Counted from the stretch's first letter, positions 53,248 to 63,047 are shown. The stretch is 64,000 bases of DNA from Roseivirga thermotolerans (GCF_014653175.1 NZ_BNAG01000001.1:372001-436000); one strand, 5' to 3'. The notes: generated from the sequence alone by a model not told the origin. Made by a program: numbers and translations.

Positions 53248-53616
53248 ATGAAAGTTTTAATGTCTATGCTTTTCGGATTTCTGATGGTTTTGCCGCAGAG
53301 CAACGAATTGAACAAAGCAGCCGGAAATTGGGAAGGAACTATCACAGCACCTGGTGTAAGCCTCAAGATAGTCTTCCATATTGTCAATAGCGAAGGAAAG
53401 CTTAGTGCTACTATGGATAGCCCCGATCAGGATACCTACGGACTTAAAATGGATGAGGTAGTCTTTGCCAATAATAAAATTAAAATGACGATTCAACAGT
53501 ATGGAGGCCAGTATGAAGGCGAGTTGAAGGACGACAAGTTTGTTGGAAAATGGTCTCAGGGAGGTCAATCCATAGACCTAAACTTAACCCGAATTAAAAA
53601 GAAGGGATCGAGCTGA
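53248..53616 (+). CDS. small exported beta-barrel-like protein (hydrolase-associated N-terminal domain as a stand-alone)
   Basis: A 122-residue protein with a short signal peptide (about 1-16) and a single beta-rich domain (GNWEGTITAPGVSLKIVFHI, ATMDSPDQDTYGLKMDEVVFAN, YEGELKDDKFVGKWSQGGQS). In Bacteroidota this domain is usually the N-terminal part of larger exported alpha/beta-hydrolases, and here the hydrolase is missing. It may be a degenerate remnant or a binding domain in its own right. It is a single-gene unit ending in a good hairpin. Confidence 0.75.
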   Translation: MKVLMSMLFGFLMVLPQSNELNKAAGNWEGTITAPGVSLKIVFHIVNSEGKLSATMDSPDQDTYGLKMDEVVFANNKIKMTIQQYGGQYEGELKDDKFVGKWSQGGQSIDLNLTRIKKKGSS

Positions 53617-53643
53617 TACTCAGCTTAAATAAACAGTATTGTT

Positions 53644-53683
53644 AAAGGTTGGCGAAATCAATAAATTGAAATCGTCAACCTTT
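53644..53683 (+). terminator. terminator-like hairpin just ahead of the amidohydrolase start
   Basis: AAAGGTTG pairs with CAACCTTT (loop of 24 bases) and is followed by TTATTTTA. It ends six bases before the amidohydrolase ATG. It can terminate the upstream small gene. Because it covers the likely amidohydrolase leader, that gene must either read through it or start inside it. Confidence 0.6.
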
Positions 53684-53689
53684 TATTTT

Positions 53690-55273
53690 ATGAAGAAACT
53701 TACCTATGGGCTCACCTTTCTGGTTTTTGCCCTCTTTATTGCGCAACCACTTTTCTCCCAGATTGAGAAAGCTCCTCCCAGAGCGGAAGGAGAAGGCCCA
53801 TTCAACAAACTTATCATTAGGGGTGTAACGCTCATCAATGGCAACGGAGCTCCTCCCACGGGACCGGTAGATATAGTAGTGGAGAAGAACATAATCAAGG
53901 GTATTTACAATGTAGGTTACCCTGGTCTGCCCATCAATGAGCGTGGTCGTCCTAAAGCAGCTCCGGGCGATAAAGAACTGGATGCCGAAGGCATGTACCT
54001 TCTTCCAGGGCTTATTGATATGCACGGACATATTGGTGGCACCGGACAGGGAACACCAGCCGAATATGTATTTAAGCTATGGCTCGCTCATGGCATTACA
54101 ACCATTCGAGACCCTTCTGCAGGAAACGGATTAGATTGGGTGCTGGAGCACAAAAAGAAAAGCGCCAACAATGAAATAACCGCTCCTCGCATTTTTGCCT
54201 ATACGGGCTTTGGCCAGGGAGCAAAAGAACCCATATCGACCCCCCAGCAAGCCAGAGAGTGGGTGCGGCAAAACGCTGCCAACGGAGCTGATGGCATTAA
54301 ATTCTTTGGTGCTGCTCCAGACATTATGCAAGCTGCATTGGAAGAAAATAAAAAACTTGGGCTTCGGTCGGCCATGCATCATGCACAAATGGATGTAGTG
54401 CGTTGGAATGTCCTTAATTCTGCCAGGGCCGGACTTACCTCTATGGAACATTGGTATGGACTGCCCGAAGCGATGTTTACGGATAGGAAAATTCAGAATT
54501 ACAGCCTGGATTATAACTACCGAAACGAGCAAGATCGTTTTGGAGAAGCGGGCAGGCTATGGAAACAAGCCGCTCCCCCGTATTCTGAAAAATGGAATGA
54601 GGTAATGAATGAACTTATTGCTTTGGACTTTACCCTGGATCCTACATTCAACATATATGAAGCCAGCCGTGATCTCATGAGAGCATATACGGCCGAGTGG
54701 CACCAGACCTACACTTTACCTTCGTTGTGGGATTTCTACCGCCCCAGCCGCAGGTCGCATGGTTCTTACTGGTTCTCATGGGGTACGGAACAGGAAGTGG
54801 CCTGGAAAGAAAATTACAGGCTTTGGATGACCTTTGTGAACGAATATAAAAATCGAGGTGGAAGGGTTACAGCCGGATCAGACTCAGGGTTCATTTACCA
54901 ACTCTATGGCTTTGGCTTCATTCGCGAATTAGAGCTCCTGAGAGAAGCAGGTTTTCATCCTCTCGAAGTAATCATGTCGGCCACACTTAATGGAGCCGAA
55001 GCCTTAGGCGCAGACGATATGCTGGGTTCAGTAGAAATTGGAAAGTATGCCGACTTTGTGATTCTGGAAGAAAACCCACTCGAAAACCTGAAGATGCTCT
55101 ATGGAACAGGCTTTATTAGGTTAAATGATAACAATGAGGTTGAAAGAGCCGGTGGAGTTAAATACACCATTAAAGACGGAATTATATACGATGCCAAGCA
55201 ACTTCTGGAAGATGTAAAACGCATGGTAGATGAAAAAAAGAATGGAATGACCTTTAAACTTACTCACAAATAG
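53690..55273 (+). CDS. exported metal-dependent amidohydrolase
   Basis: A 527-residue periplasmic enzyme of the amidohydrolase superfamily (imidazolonepropionase/prolidase-like branch). There is a signal peptide (MKKLTYGLTFLVFALF...LFSQ), then the metal motif DMHGHIGG, a histidine in SAMHHAQMD, the segment LTSMEHWYG, and TAGSDSGFIYQLYGFGFIREL with the catalytic aspartate. A C-terminal beta-sandwich half holds EIGKYADFVILEENPLENL. I use ATG 53690, not the longer frame that starts in the terminator. The lipoprotein gene starts directly after its stop. Substrate unknown. Confidence 0.88.
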   Translation: MKKLTYGLTFLVFALFIAQPLFSQIEKAPPRAEGEGPFNKLIIRGVTLINGNGAPPTGPVDIVVEKNIIKGIYNVGYPGLPINERGRPKAAPGDKELDAEGMYLLPGLIDMHGHIGGTGQGTPAEYVFKLWLAHGITTIRDPSAGNGLDWVLEHKKKSANNEITAPRIFAYTGFGQGAKEPISTPQQAREWVRQNAANGADGIKFFGAAPDIMQAALEENKKLGLRSAMHHAQMDVVRWNVLNSARAGLTSMEHWYGLPEAMFTDRKIQNYSLDYNYRNEQDRFGEAGRLWKQAAPPYSEKWNEVMNELIALDFTLDPTFNIYEASRDLMRAYTAEWHQTYTLPSLWDFYRPSRRSHGSYWFSWGTEQEVAWKENYRLWMTFVNEYKNRGGRVTAGSDSGFIYQLYGFGFIRELELLREAGFHPLEVIMSATLNGAEALGADDMLGSVEIGKYADFVILEENPLENLKMLYGTGFIRLNDNNEVERAGGVKYTIKDGIIYDAKQLLEDVKRMVDEKKNGMTFKLTHK

Positions 55274-56218
55274 ATGAAAAAATATATTTCTACAGGGCTG
55301 ATTGTATCAGCCTTTTTTTGTCTGGCATCCTGTAAACAATCCAAGCCGGAGGTTTACACTCCCGAACACTTTCAGGCTCTATCATTATTGGGAGACTCTC
55401 TCAAAATTCCTGAAAGGTCTGTAGAAGCAGAAGCCCGGCTCATGGCCAATTTAGATGAAGCCAAGGCCAATTACCTTGCAAATCCAACGGAAATGAATAC
55501 CATTTGGCTTGGCCGAAGATATGCCTACCTGTCGGACTATAGAAAAGCCATAGAAGTGTTTAGTGAGGGTATCGAAGCTTTTCCTTCCTCTTATAAAATG
55601 TATCGTCATCGTGGCCACCGGTATGTGAGTCTTCGTGAGTTCGACAAAGCCATTAGTGATTTTGCCAAAGCTTATGAACTTATGCCCAAAGACACCATGG
55701 AAACGGAACCCGATGGGGCACCTAATGCGCTCAATATCCCGCTTTCTAATACACAGTTCAATATTTTATATCACTATGGCCTGGCCCACTATTTAAAAGG
55801 TGAGTTCGATAAAGCAGAGCCTATTTATAAAGAGTGTATGGAATACTCCGATAATCCTGACCTGAAAGTGGCTACTATGGATTGGCTTTACATGACCTTG
55901 AGAAGACAGGGTAAAACAGAAGAAGCCAATACCCTTTTGAATTCGCTGAACAGCGATTGGGAGATTATCGAAAATGACAGCTATATGAAAAGGCTGCTCA
56001 TGTACAAAGGAGAGCTAAAGACAGAAGAACTATTTAAAACAGACAATGCCGATGTGGCTTTGAGTCTGGCTACTCAAGGGTACGGTGTTGCCAATTGGTA
56101 TCTTTATGAAGGTGATACTGCTACTGCTAAGCGCATTTTTAAAGACGTTGTTAATGGTACAAGCTGGGCTGCGTTTGGCTATATAGCAGCAGAGGCCGAT
56201 TTGAGCCGGTTGCAATAG
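55274..56218 (+). CDS. TPR-repeat lipoprotein
   Basis: A 314-residue protein with a lipoprotein signal (SAFFCLASCKQ, lipidated Cys near residue 20) and at least three tetratricopeptide-like repeats. The clearest are RKAIEVFSEGIEAFPSSYKMYRHRGHRYVSLREFDKAISDFAKAYELMPK and FDKAEPIYKECMEYSDNPDLK. TPRs mediate protein contacts. It starts directly at the stop of the amidohydrolase gene, so it is probably that enzyme's partner in the envelope. No catalytic motif is seen. Confidence 0.82.
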   Translation: MKKYISTGLIVSAFFCLASCKQSKPEVYTPEHFQALSLLGDSLKIPERSVEAEARLMANLDEAKANYLANPTEMNTIWLGRRYAYLSDYRKAIEVFSEGIEAFPSSYKMYRHRGHRYVSLREFDKAISDFAKAYELMPKDTMETEPDGAPNALNIPLSNTQFNILYHYGLAHYLKGEFDKAEPIYKECMEYSDNPDLKVATMDWLYMTLRRQGKTEEANTLLNSLNSDWEIIENDSYMKRLLMYKGELKTEELFKTDNADVALSLATQGYGVANWYLYEGDTATAKRIFKDVVNGTSWAAFGYIAAEADLSRLQ

Positions 56219-56240
56219 TTATTATTGTAAAGAAGTGATA

Positions 56241-56274
56241 AAAAAGGAGGGTGTATTAACACCCTCCTTTTTTT
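56241..56274. terminator. strong bidirectional terminator
   Basis: A perfect 14-bp stem (AAAAAGGAGGGTGT with ACACCCTCCTTTTT), a 4-base loop and T-runs on both strands. It sits between the convergent TPR lipoprotein and SusD-like genes and can terminate both. Confidence 0.93.
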
Positions 56275-56299
56275 ATATCTAAAGTTTTAAGACTCAATT

Positions 56300-57649
56300 C
56301 TAGTTGCCATAACCGGTGTTCTGCACAAGACTAGGGTTTGCATCCATCTCTCGCTGTGGTATCGGGTATACCATTTCAGGAGCGTTATAGGCAAAGCCAT
56401 CGGCTGTTCCTTGTAGTCTTTTCAAGTCGTGAATAGCCTGTCCTTCATGAGCCAATTCCAGCTTTCTTTCCAACAGAATATCTGGCAAAGTAACTACCAA
56501 CAAACTAGGCAGGTTTACTCTGTTTCTGATTCTGTTAATATCAGCCAATGGAGTTGCACCTACATTGGTACCTTCTCTGAAGTTCGCTTCTGCACGGGTT
56601 AGGTACATTTCTGCCAATCTTACCATGGTTACATTACCAAACTGGTTGTTCCACTTACCACTTCGCATGGCTCCGTTACCCATATAGAATAAGTCAAGGC
56701 GATCATCTAGCGGATCGTACAAGTCTAAGTGGGCCTGTAGTATATCTACATCACCATCTCTACCACCAAAAGAAGGAATAGAGAAGAATGTATTCATACT
56801 GTTCACCCCATCCTGATTATTCACTTGAATAGCAAAAATATCTTCGCTGGAGTTATTGTCATTGTTAAATGCACCCGCATAGGTGTTGGTGAGCGAGTAG
56901 TTACCGCTGGTTATTACTCTATGCGCAGCATCTCTTGCATTCGCATAATCTCCCATTTGAAGATATACTCTCGAAAGTATGGCTGCAGCCGCAGCATCGG
57001 TAGCGTAAATGCCATTAGAAGAAGGCAACAGGCTTTCGGCCGTTGTAAGGTCACTTATTACCTGATTGTACACCTCCTGAACCGTGTTTCTAGGTACCTG
57101 GCTATCTTCACTGATGGCCCTTGTTGGCTCTAAAACCAGCGGAACACCAAGGTTGCTGTTCACATTACCGGCCGAGTAAGGCTGTGCATAAAACTTCACT
57201 AGTTCAAAGTATAGCACTCCTCTGATAAAGAGAGCCTCTCCCCGAACTCTGTCTCTATCGGCAGCATTTACCACATCAATAGCCGATAACACGTTGTTGG
57301 CGATGTTAATGGCGCTGTAAGCCTGAAGCCACTCACCTGTAACATCGGCATTATTCACGGTCATAGACTTGTTAAAGATTTCTCTTGGTCCGTTAAAAGT
57401 ACCGGCCCATCTAATCTCTCCATTGGCCGCTAGCAATTCTGAATCTCTCAGAATATTGCCACCAAACAAACTTCCGTTACCCAGGTCGTTGTATGCACCC
57501 ACGAGCACGGATTTCACGTTGCTATCAGTGGTAAGTGCCTGTCCTTCATCTATACTCTGTGCAGGAGACAAATCAAGTTTGTCATCGCACGAGGCCAGGC
57601 CAATAGCAATTACCAGTGCTAAAAATTTATGTATAACTGTCTTTTTCAT
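56300..57649 (-). CDS. SusD/RagB-family nutrient-binding outer-membrane lipoprotein
   Basis: Surface-exposed lid and binding partner of the SusC-like channel, 449 residues. The lipoprotein signal is ALVIAIGLASCDDKLDLSP (Cys near residue 22), and the body has the helical TPR-like family pattern, with DAAAAAILSRVYLQMGDYANARDAAHRVI and the C-terminal RNRVNLP...ILLERKLELAHEGQAIHDLKR. I start at ATG 57649. The frame is open 13 codons further into the end of the SusC-like gene. It lies 25 bases behind that gene. The glycan or peptide substrate is unknown, as no degrading enzyme is next to it. Confidence 0.93.
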   Translation of the reverse strand: MKKTVIHKFLALVIAIGLASCDDKLDLSPAQSIDEGQALTTDSNVKSVLVGAYNDLGNGSLFGGNILRDSELLAANGEIRWAGTFNGPREIFNKSMTVNNADVTGEWLQAYSAINIANNVLSAIDVVNAADRDRVRGEALFIRGVLYFELVKFYAQPYSAGNVNSNLGVPLVLEPTRAISEDSQVPRNTVQEVYNQVISDLTTAESLLPSSNGIYATDAAAAAILSRVYLQMGDYANARDAAHRVITSGNYSLTNTYAGAFNNDNNSSEDIFAIQVNNQDGVNSMNTFFSIPSFGGRDGDVDILQAHLDLYDPLDDRLDLFYMGNGAMRSGKWNNQFGNVTMVRLAEMYLTRAEANFREGTNVGATPLADINRIRNRVNLPSLLVVTLPDILLERKLELAHEGQAIHDLKRLQGTADGFAYNAPEMVYPIPQREMDANPSLVQNTGYGN

Positions 57650-57674
57650 TTTGTTTCTCTTTACGTCCATCATC

Positions 57675-60600
57675 TTAGAATCCAACATTAAGACCGAAAG
57701 TAAGTGTCTTAGCCTGAGGCGCAGAGTAGAAATCGTTACCCTGGTTGATGTTACTAGATCTGTAATCTGTGTTTACCTCTGGATCCCAACCGGAATAGTT
57801 GGTAAATGTAGCCAGGTTGATTCCTGTCATGTAAATTCTCAAGCTTCTGAGGTTAGCTTTCTCCAACACGCTTGAAGGCACATTGTAACCAAGTGTCACG
57901 TTTTTCAGGCGGAGATAATCACCGTCTTCCAAATAACGGCTTGAGGCCTGTACACCATTACCATACGCCAATCTGGCTTGTGGTACCATGGTGATGTCTC
58001 CCGGCTGTTGCCATCTGTTCAGCTGATCTCTGGTTTGGTTATCGAACCAGTCTCCATTAGCAGACTGGAACCCTCCACCACCATTATATATCTGGTTTCC
58101 GGTTACAAACTGAAGCAGAATGCTCAGATCGAAGTCTTTGAAGCGGAAGTTGTTGGTTAAACCACCAATCCAGTCTGGGTTAGGATCTCCCAAAACAACA
58201 CGTGCTGCAGCGTTGAAGTCGTTGGTTGTTTCTCTTTCAGAACCCGGGGTATTGAGATACCAAAGGGCATCCCCATTGTCTGGGTCAGCACCGGCAAACT
58301 CTCTTCCATAGAACACACCAATTGACTCACCAACCTTTACAACGTTCAACCATCTTGAGCTACCTGAGTCAATCAGTTCCTGATCTCCATCGAGTGCTTT
58401 TACTCTGTTTCTGTTTCGGGCAATGTTGAAGCTGGTATTCCACTCAAAGTCAGTTGTTCTCACATTGGAGGTGTTCAATACAAACTCGAATCCTTTATTT
58501 TCCATTTCACCAATGTTCTGCAACTGGCTATTGAAACCTGAAGTACCAGGAACCGGTACGTTCAACAGAAGGTCTTCTGTGTTCTTCACGTAGTAATCAA
58601 TCTCTCCCGAGATTCTATCTTCGAACAAACCGAAGTCGATACCTACGTTGAATTGTTTGGTAGTTTCCCAGGTAAGGTCAGGGTTAGGAATTTGGGTAGG
58701 CTGCAAGCCTGAATCGCCTGCATAGGCCGATCCTCCATAAAGACCCAAGTGACCAAAGTTACCGATACCGGCATTACCTGTAGCCCCATAACTGGCTCTC
58801 AATTTCATGAAACTAACGGCTGAAACATCACTTAAGAAAGACTCTTCAGAGAGTATCCATCCGGCCGAGGCTGCAGGGAAGAAACCGTATCTCTCGTTCT
58901 CACCAAATCGCGAAGAACCATCAACACGACCACTTACTGAGAAGAGGTATTTATTGTTGATTTTATAGTTTACTCTGGCAAAATAAGAGAGGAATGAGAA
59001 CTGAGTTAGTGTTGAAGTACCGCCTGTAATTTCGGCCGCACTAGCCACTTTTTTCAGATCGTCTACGGCAAAACCTGTTCCGGTTACGCTGGTCACATCG
59101 GTACTTGAATACTGATACTCCGAACCTGCTGTTACACTTAGGTCGTGGCCATTGCTCAAAGATTTATCAAAATTGGCATAAACCTTAGAGGTATTGTTGA
59201 GCACTCGCACCCAACGAGAGAAGCCTTGACCATCTACCGATTGGCCGGTAAATGTTCTTTTTCCCCAGAATCTATCTTCGTTTTGATCCAGGAGGTCAAT
59301 GCCATATTCGGCAGTCACCTTAAGACCCGGCATTACATTGTATGTGGCATACACGGCACCGATGTTTCTGAAAACAGTGGTAATAAACTCAGCGTCTTCG
59401 TTCTCAATTAACCCATTGTAATAGGTTGTGGTTGGCCTGTCGTATAATTGACCATTGAGGTCTCTTACAGGAGTAATTGGTGCCAAAGCAACCAACTGAA
59501 GCGGAGTGGCAAAAGCGTTGTCATCGGCAACCCTGTCGTTAATGGTTCTGGCCAAAGACAAGTTCATACCAAACTTAAGCTTATCGGTAGCCTGATGGTC
59601 CAGGTTAATTCGGCCAGAGGTTCTCTGGAAGTTGTTTCCTATAAGAATACCATCCTGATCTGAGTAGCTTCCGCTAATATAGAATGAGGTTTTGTCTGAT
59701 CCTCCACTAGCCGACACATCGATGAGCGTGCTAGTAGCATCCTGGAAGGCAAGGTCTTGCCAATCTGTATCGGTTTCATTGTTTCTCCAGTCAGACCAAC
59801 CGGAATAGCGGTCAAATCTACCTTCCGCAAATTGCAACCATGATCCGGGATAATCAGCCGGATTATTAATCGGGTCGAAGCCTTCCAACAAATCAGAATT
59901 ATATGCTGCCTCGGTGAATAGCTCAATATACTCTTCAGCATTGAGCCAGTCCTTTTTACCGGTGGGGCGGCTAAACCCTTGTTGAATATTGAGGTTCACT
60001 CTTGTATTTCCGGCCTTACCTTTTTTGGTTGTAATAATTACTACTCCATTGGCACCTCTGGAACCATAAATTGCTGCTGCAGAAGCATCTTTCAGGATTT
60101 CAAGAGACTCGATATCATTGAAGTTGATATCGGCCAGCGGGCTGGTTTGAGAAGAAGATGAGGATTGGCTCTGGGTAGTTACTGGCACACCGTCAATTAC
60201 ATATAGCGGCTCGTTCGAACCTGTAATGGAGGTAGCCCCACGAATTCTCATCTTAATGCCCTGGCCTACTTTACCGTTTTCGCTTTCAATAAAAACGCCT
60301 GCGGTACGGCCCTGAATGGCCTGTTGAAAGTTGGGTACTGGTGTGTTTTCAATTTGCTCGGCCTTTAGAGATACAATGTTACCCGTAAGGTCTTGCTTAA
60401 TTTGCGAACCATAACCCACTACAACCAGCTCACCGGCAGATGTTACACTTGGCATTAGCTGTATGTTAATGTTGGTTCTGTTTCCCACTTGGCTTTCTTG
60501 AGTAACAAAGCCCACAAAGCTGTAGACAAGAATTGACTCTGCACTTGGAACTGTTATACGGTATTGCCCATCGGCATCAGTAAATACCCCTTGGGACGTT

Positions 60601-60737
60601 CCCTTGATTTGAATGGTTACGCCAGGTAACCCTTCCCCCGTTTCATCGGTCACCTTTCCGGTGATCGCCCTACTCTGTGCCCAAAGCCCGGAGGCTATAA
60701 ACACGAGAGCAAAAAACATCAGTAGTTTTCTCTTCAT
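57675..60737 (-). CDS. SusC/RagA-family TonB-linked outer-membrane protein
   Basis: TonB-dependent import channel of 1020 residues. The order is signal peptide (about 1-20), carboxypeptidase-regulatory domain (ITGKVTDETGEGLPGVTIQIKG), a TonB-box-like VVVGYG near residue 107, a plug containing GSRGANGVVIITTKKG (the SusC hallmark) and a 22-strand barrel. The serine-rich loop SQSSSSSQTSP in the plug is unusual. It pairs with the SusD-like lipoprotein directly downstream. Oligosaccharides or peptides are the usual cargo. No neighbouring sigma/anti-sigma pair or hybrid sensor is present on this strand. Confidence 0.95.
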   Translation of the reverse strand: MKRKLLMFFALVFIASGLWAQSRAITGKVTDETGEGLPGVTIQIKGTSQGVFTDADGQYRITVPSAESILVYSFVGFVTQESQVGNRTNINIQLMPSVTSAGELVVVGYGSQIKQDLTGNIVSLKAEQIENTPVPNFQQAIQGRTAGVFIESENGKVGQGIKMRIRGATSITGSNEPLYVIDGVPVTTQSQSSSSSQTSPLADINFNDIESLEILKDASAAAIYGSRGANGVVIITTKKGKAGNTRVNLNIQQGFSRPTGKKDWLNAEEYIELFTEAAYNSDLLEGFDPINNPADYPGSWLQFAEGRFDRYSGWSDWRNNETDTDWQDLAFQDATSTLIDVSASGGSDKTSFYISGSYSDQDGILIGNNFQRTSGRINLDHQATDKLKFGMNLSLARTINDRVADDNAFATPLQLVALAPITPVRDLNGQLYDRPTTTYYNGLIENEDAEFITTVFRNIGAVYATYNVMPGLKVTAEYGIDLLDQNEDRFWGKRTFTGQSVDGQGFSRWVRVLNNTSKVYANFDKSLSNGHDLSVTAGSEYQYSSTDVTSVTGTGFAVDDLKKVASAAEITGGTSTLTQFSFLSYFARVNYKINNKYLFSVSGRVDGSSRFGENERYGFFPAASAGWILSEESFLSDVSAVSFMKLRASYGATGNAGIGNFGHLGLYGGSAYAGDSGLQPTQIPNPDLTWETTKQFNVGIDFGLFEDRISGEIDYYVKNTEDLLLNVPVPGTSGFNSQLQNIGEMENKGFEFVLNTSNVRTTDFEWNTSFNIARNRNRVKALDGDQELIDSGSSRWLNVVKVGESIGVFYGREFAGADPDNGDALWYLNTPGSERETTNDFNAAARVVLGDPNPDWIGGLTNNFRFKDFDLSILLQFVTGNQIYNGGGGFQSANGDWFDNQTRDQLNRWQQPGDITMVPQARLAYGNGVQASSRYLEDGDYLRLKNVTLGYNVPSSVLEKANLRSLRIYMTGINLATFTNYSGWDPEVNTDYRSSNINQGNDFYSAPQAKTLTFGLNVGF

Positions 60738-60950
60738 AATTCAGTGGTTAGTTTACATAAATGGTAAAGGCATCAGAACACTCTAGAAAAAAATGCCCTG
60801 AGGCGTTGTTCCATAACCTACAAGATTACAGAATTTTAAATAATTAGACATTGAAATAACAATTAATTTCCAATGTCCCCCGACTGGAATGTAAAATAAA
60901 ATTTTATAAAAAAAATTAATGCAAACGGTTCCTTCTTGCTATAAACAAAA

Positions 60951-60971
60951 AAAGCGCCCTTCAGGCGCTTT
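60951..60971 (-). terminator. terminator of the prc protease gene
   Basis: AAAGCGCC and GGCGCTTT form an 8-bp GC-rich stem with a 5-base loop. On the minus strand it is followed by TTTTGTTT. It lies 21 bases beyond the protease stop and upstream of the SusC-like gene. Confidence 0.9.
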
Positions 60972-60992
60972 ATTTAAGTGGTTGGAAATTGT

Positions 60993-63047
60993 TTATCCTT
61001 TGCGTTTGGCCGCCTGAATTTGGTCGGCTAAAAGTCTTATGCTCTCTTTCAGATAGGGGTCTTTGATATCGTCCAACGAACGATCTTTTACCTTGTTGGC
61101 CTCCAGCTCGGTAAGAGAAGCACCAATCTTTACCTGGGAAGCTCTGCGTTTATCCAGATCTTCCTGTTCCTTCTTTCGCACCTCATAATTCAATGATACT
61201 TCAGTGCGTTTTCTATTCTTTTGAAGCTCCTGAATGTCGAACTGAAGATCGACCAGGGTTTGCTCTTCTTTGAGTCTCTTTTGATGTTGTCTTTTCAGAG
61301 CGGCTATCATGGCATCATTTACATAATTCATGGGCTTGTAATTGGCCGCTTCTATTTTATCCCACGGCAAGGCACTGGGTTGAGAGCTTTCTCCAAAGTC
61401 TTCAGCACTGTAGAGCGATGGAAACTCAATATCAGGAGTAACACCTCTGTGCTGTGTACTGCTACCTGTAACCCTATAAAACTTGGCAATCGTGAATTTT
61501 ATAAGGCCCAGCTCCTCGTCTTCAGCTCCACGAATAAAATCGTTGAGACCGCGTACGTTTTGCACGGTTCCTTTTCCATAGCTCTGCTCACCTACTATTA
61601 TACCTCGCTTATAGTCTTGAATGGCTCCTGCAAAAATCTCAGAAGCTGAAGCTGAAAAGCGGTTGATCATCACATTAAGAGGGCCATCATAGAACAATTC
61701 CGGATTTTCATCGTCCATTACCTCTTTACGGTTTTGAGGGTATTTAACCTGTACTACGGGGCCTTCCGGAATGAAAAGACCGGAAAGGTTTATGGCTTCG
61801 AACAGGGCTCCTCCTCCGTTGTTTCTCAAATCGAGCATTACACCATCTACTCCCTCCGCTTGTAGTTCTTTAATGAGGCGCTTTACATCGTTGGTGGTAC
61901 TAGTGTAGTTATCAGGATTATCCGCCATTTCATCGGCATTCAGGTAGAAATCTGGTACAGTAATAATTCCCAGCGTAAATTTTTCTCCGTTTTCTGTGAG
62001 TTGAACTACCTGGCTTTTGGCCCTGGCATCGTCTAGATTTATCTTGTCCCTCACCAGGCTCACCACTTTGGTTTCGGCTCCGGGGCTGGCTCCGGCCGGA
62101 AGTAGTTCAAGTCTAACCAAGGTTCCTTTTGGTCCTCTTATCTGACCGGCCACTTCATCAGACCTCCAGCCAATTACATCAATCATTTCGCCATCGGCAC
62201 CCTGGGCCACGCCAACCACACGATCGTCTTTGTTGACCTGGCCACTTAGAAACGCAGGGCCTCCTGGTCTCAGCTCTACAATCTTGGTGTAATCATTATC
62301 TTGCTGCAATGTGGCTCCAATACCCTCCAACGACTTTTTGCTCTGCATCTCAAAATCTTCGGCATTAAGGGGTGTATAGTAGTTGGTGTGCGGATCGAAC
62401 GACTCGGTCACCGAGTTCATGAATATTTCAAACACATCATTACTGTTATACTTTTCTACATTGCTTTTAAAGCGTTCGTAGCGTGTTTTAAGTACTTCGG
62501 CAATTTTGGCATTGTCAGAACCCGAAAGTTTAAGGTTTAGGGCCTGATTTTTAAGTGTTTTTCTCCAAAGCTCGTCTAACTCGGCCTCCGTTTTGGCATA
62601 AGGCATATCGCTTCTGTCGAAGTGAAAAATTTCATTCTTCGAGAAGTCGAACTCATAACCGGTATTGGCCAAGGCATATTTAAGTCTTGACTCAACCCTA
62701 TTCTTATATATATTGAATATGTAAAAGGCAGGAACGAGATTTCCTCTTTTCAGGTCGTCATCCAAGCTAAACCGGTATTTTTCAAACGATTTAATATCGC
62801 TGGCCAGAAAGTAATTTTTATTGCCATCGAGAGCCTCCAAATAGTTATCAAAAATGACTGACGAAAGGGAATCGTTAAGGTCTACATCGCGGTAGTGAAG
62901 GTAATCGAGAATCTGTATTATGATTCTCGCTTCTTTCATGTGCGACTGAGTAGGTTGTAAATACTTGGTGGAATCTATTTTTGCCCATGACACCTGGAGC
63001 AGTAAAAGCATTAGGCCGGACATCATCATCTTTCTCATCATCTTCAT
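60993..63047 (-). CDS. prc: tail-specific (C-terminal processing) protease Prc
   Basis: Periplasmic S41 serine protease of 684 residues that trims protein C-termini. It has a signal peptide (about 1-22), a helical N-terminal domain (to about 215), a PDZ domain (EGIGATLQQDNDYTKIVELRPGGPAFLSGQVNKDD, about 235-320) and the protease core. The catalytic serine is in NRFSASASEIFAG and the lysine in GEQSYGKGTVQ. A basic coiled region near the C-terminus (LQKNRKRTEVSLNYEVRKKEQEDLDKR) is normal for Prc. I use ATG 63047; the longer frame adds 15 codons that spoil the signal peptide. Confidence 0.92.
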   Translation of the reverse strand: MKMMRKMMMSGLMLLLLQVSWAKIDSTKYLQPTQSHMKEARIIIQILDYLHYRDVDLNDSLSSVIFDNYLEALDGNKNYFLASDIKSFEKYRFSLDDDLKRGNLVPAFYIFNIYKNRVESRLKYALANTGYEFDFSKNEIFHFDRSDMPYAKTEAELDELWRKTLKNQALNLKLSGSDNAKIAEVLKTRYERFKSNVEKYNSNDVFEIFMNSVTESFDPHTNYYTPLNAEDFEMQSKKSLEGIGATLQQDNDYTKIVELRPGGPAFLSGQVNKDDRVVGVAQGADGEMIDVIGWRSDEVAGQIRGPKGTLVRLELLPAGASPGAETKVVSLVRDKINLDDARAKSQVVQLTENGEKFTLGIITVPDFYLNADEMADNPDNYTSTTNDVKRLIKELQAEGVDGVMLDLRNNGGGALFEAINLSGLFIPEGPVVQVKYPQNRKEVMDDENPELFYDGPLNVMINRFSASASEIFAGAIQDYKRGIIVGEQSYGKGTVQNVRGLNDFIRGAEDEELGLIKFTIAKFYRVTGSSTQHRGVTPDIEFPSLYSAEDFGESSQPSALPWDKIEAANYKPMNYVNDAMIAALKRQHQKRLKEEQTLVDLQFDIQELQKNRKRTEVSLNYEVRKKEQEDLDKRRASQVKIGASLTELEANKVKDRSLDDIKDPYLKESIRLLADQIQAAKRKG

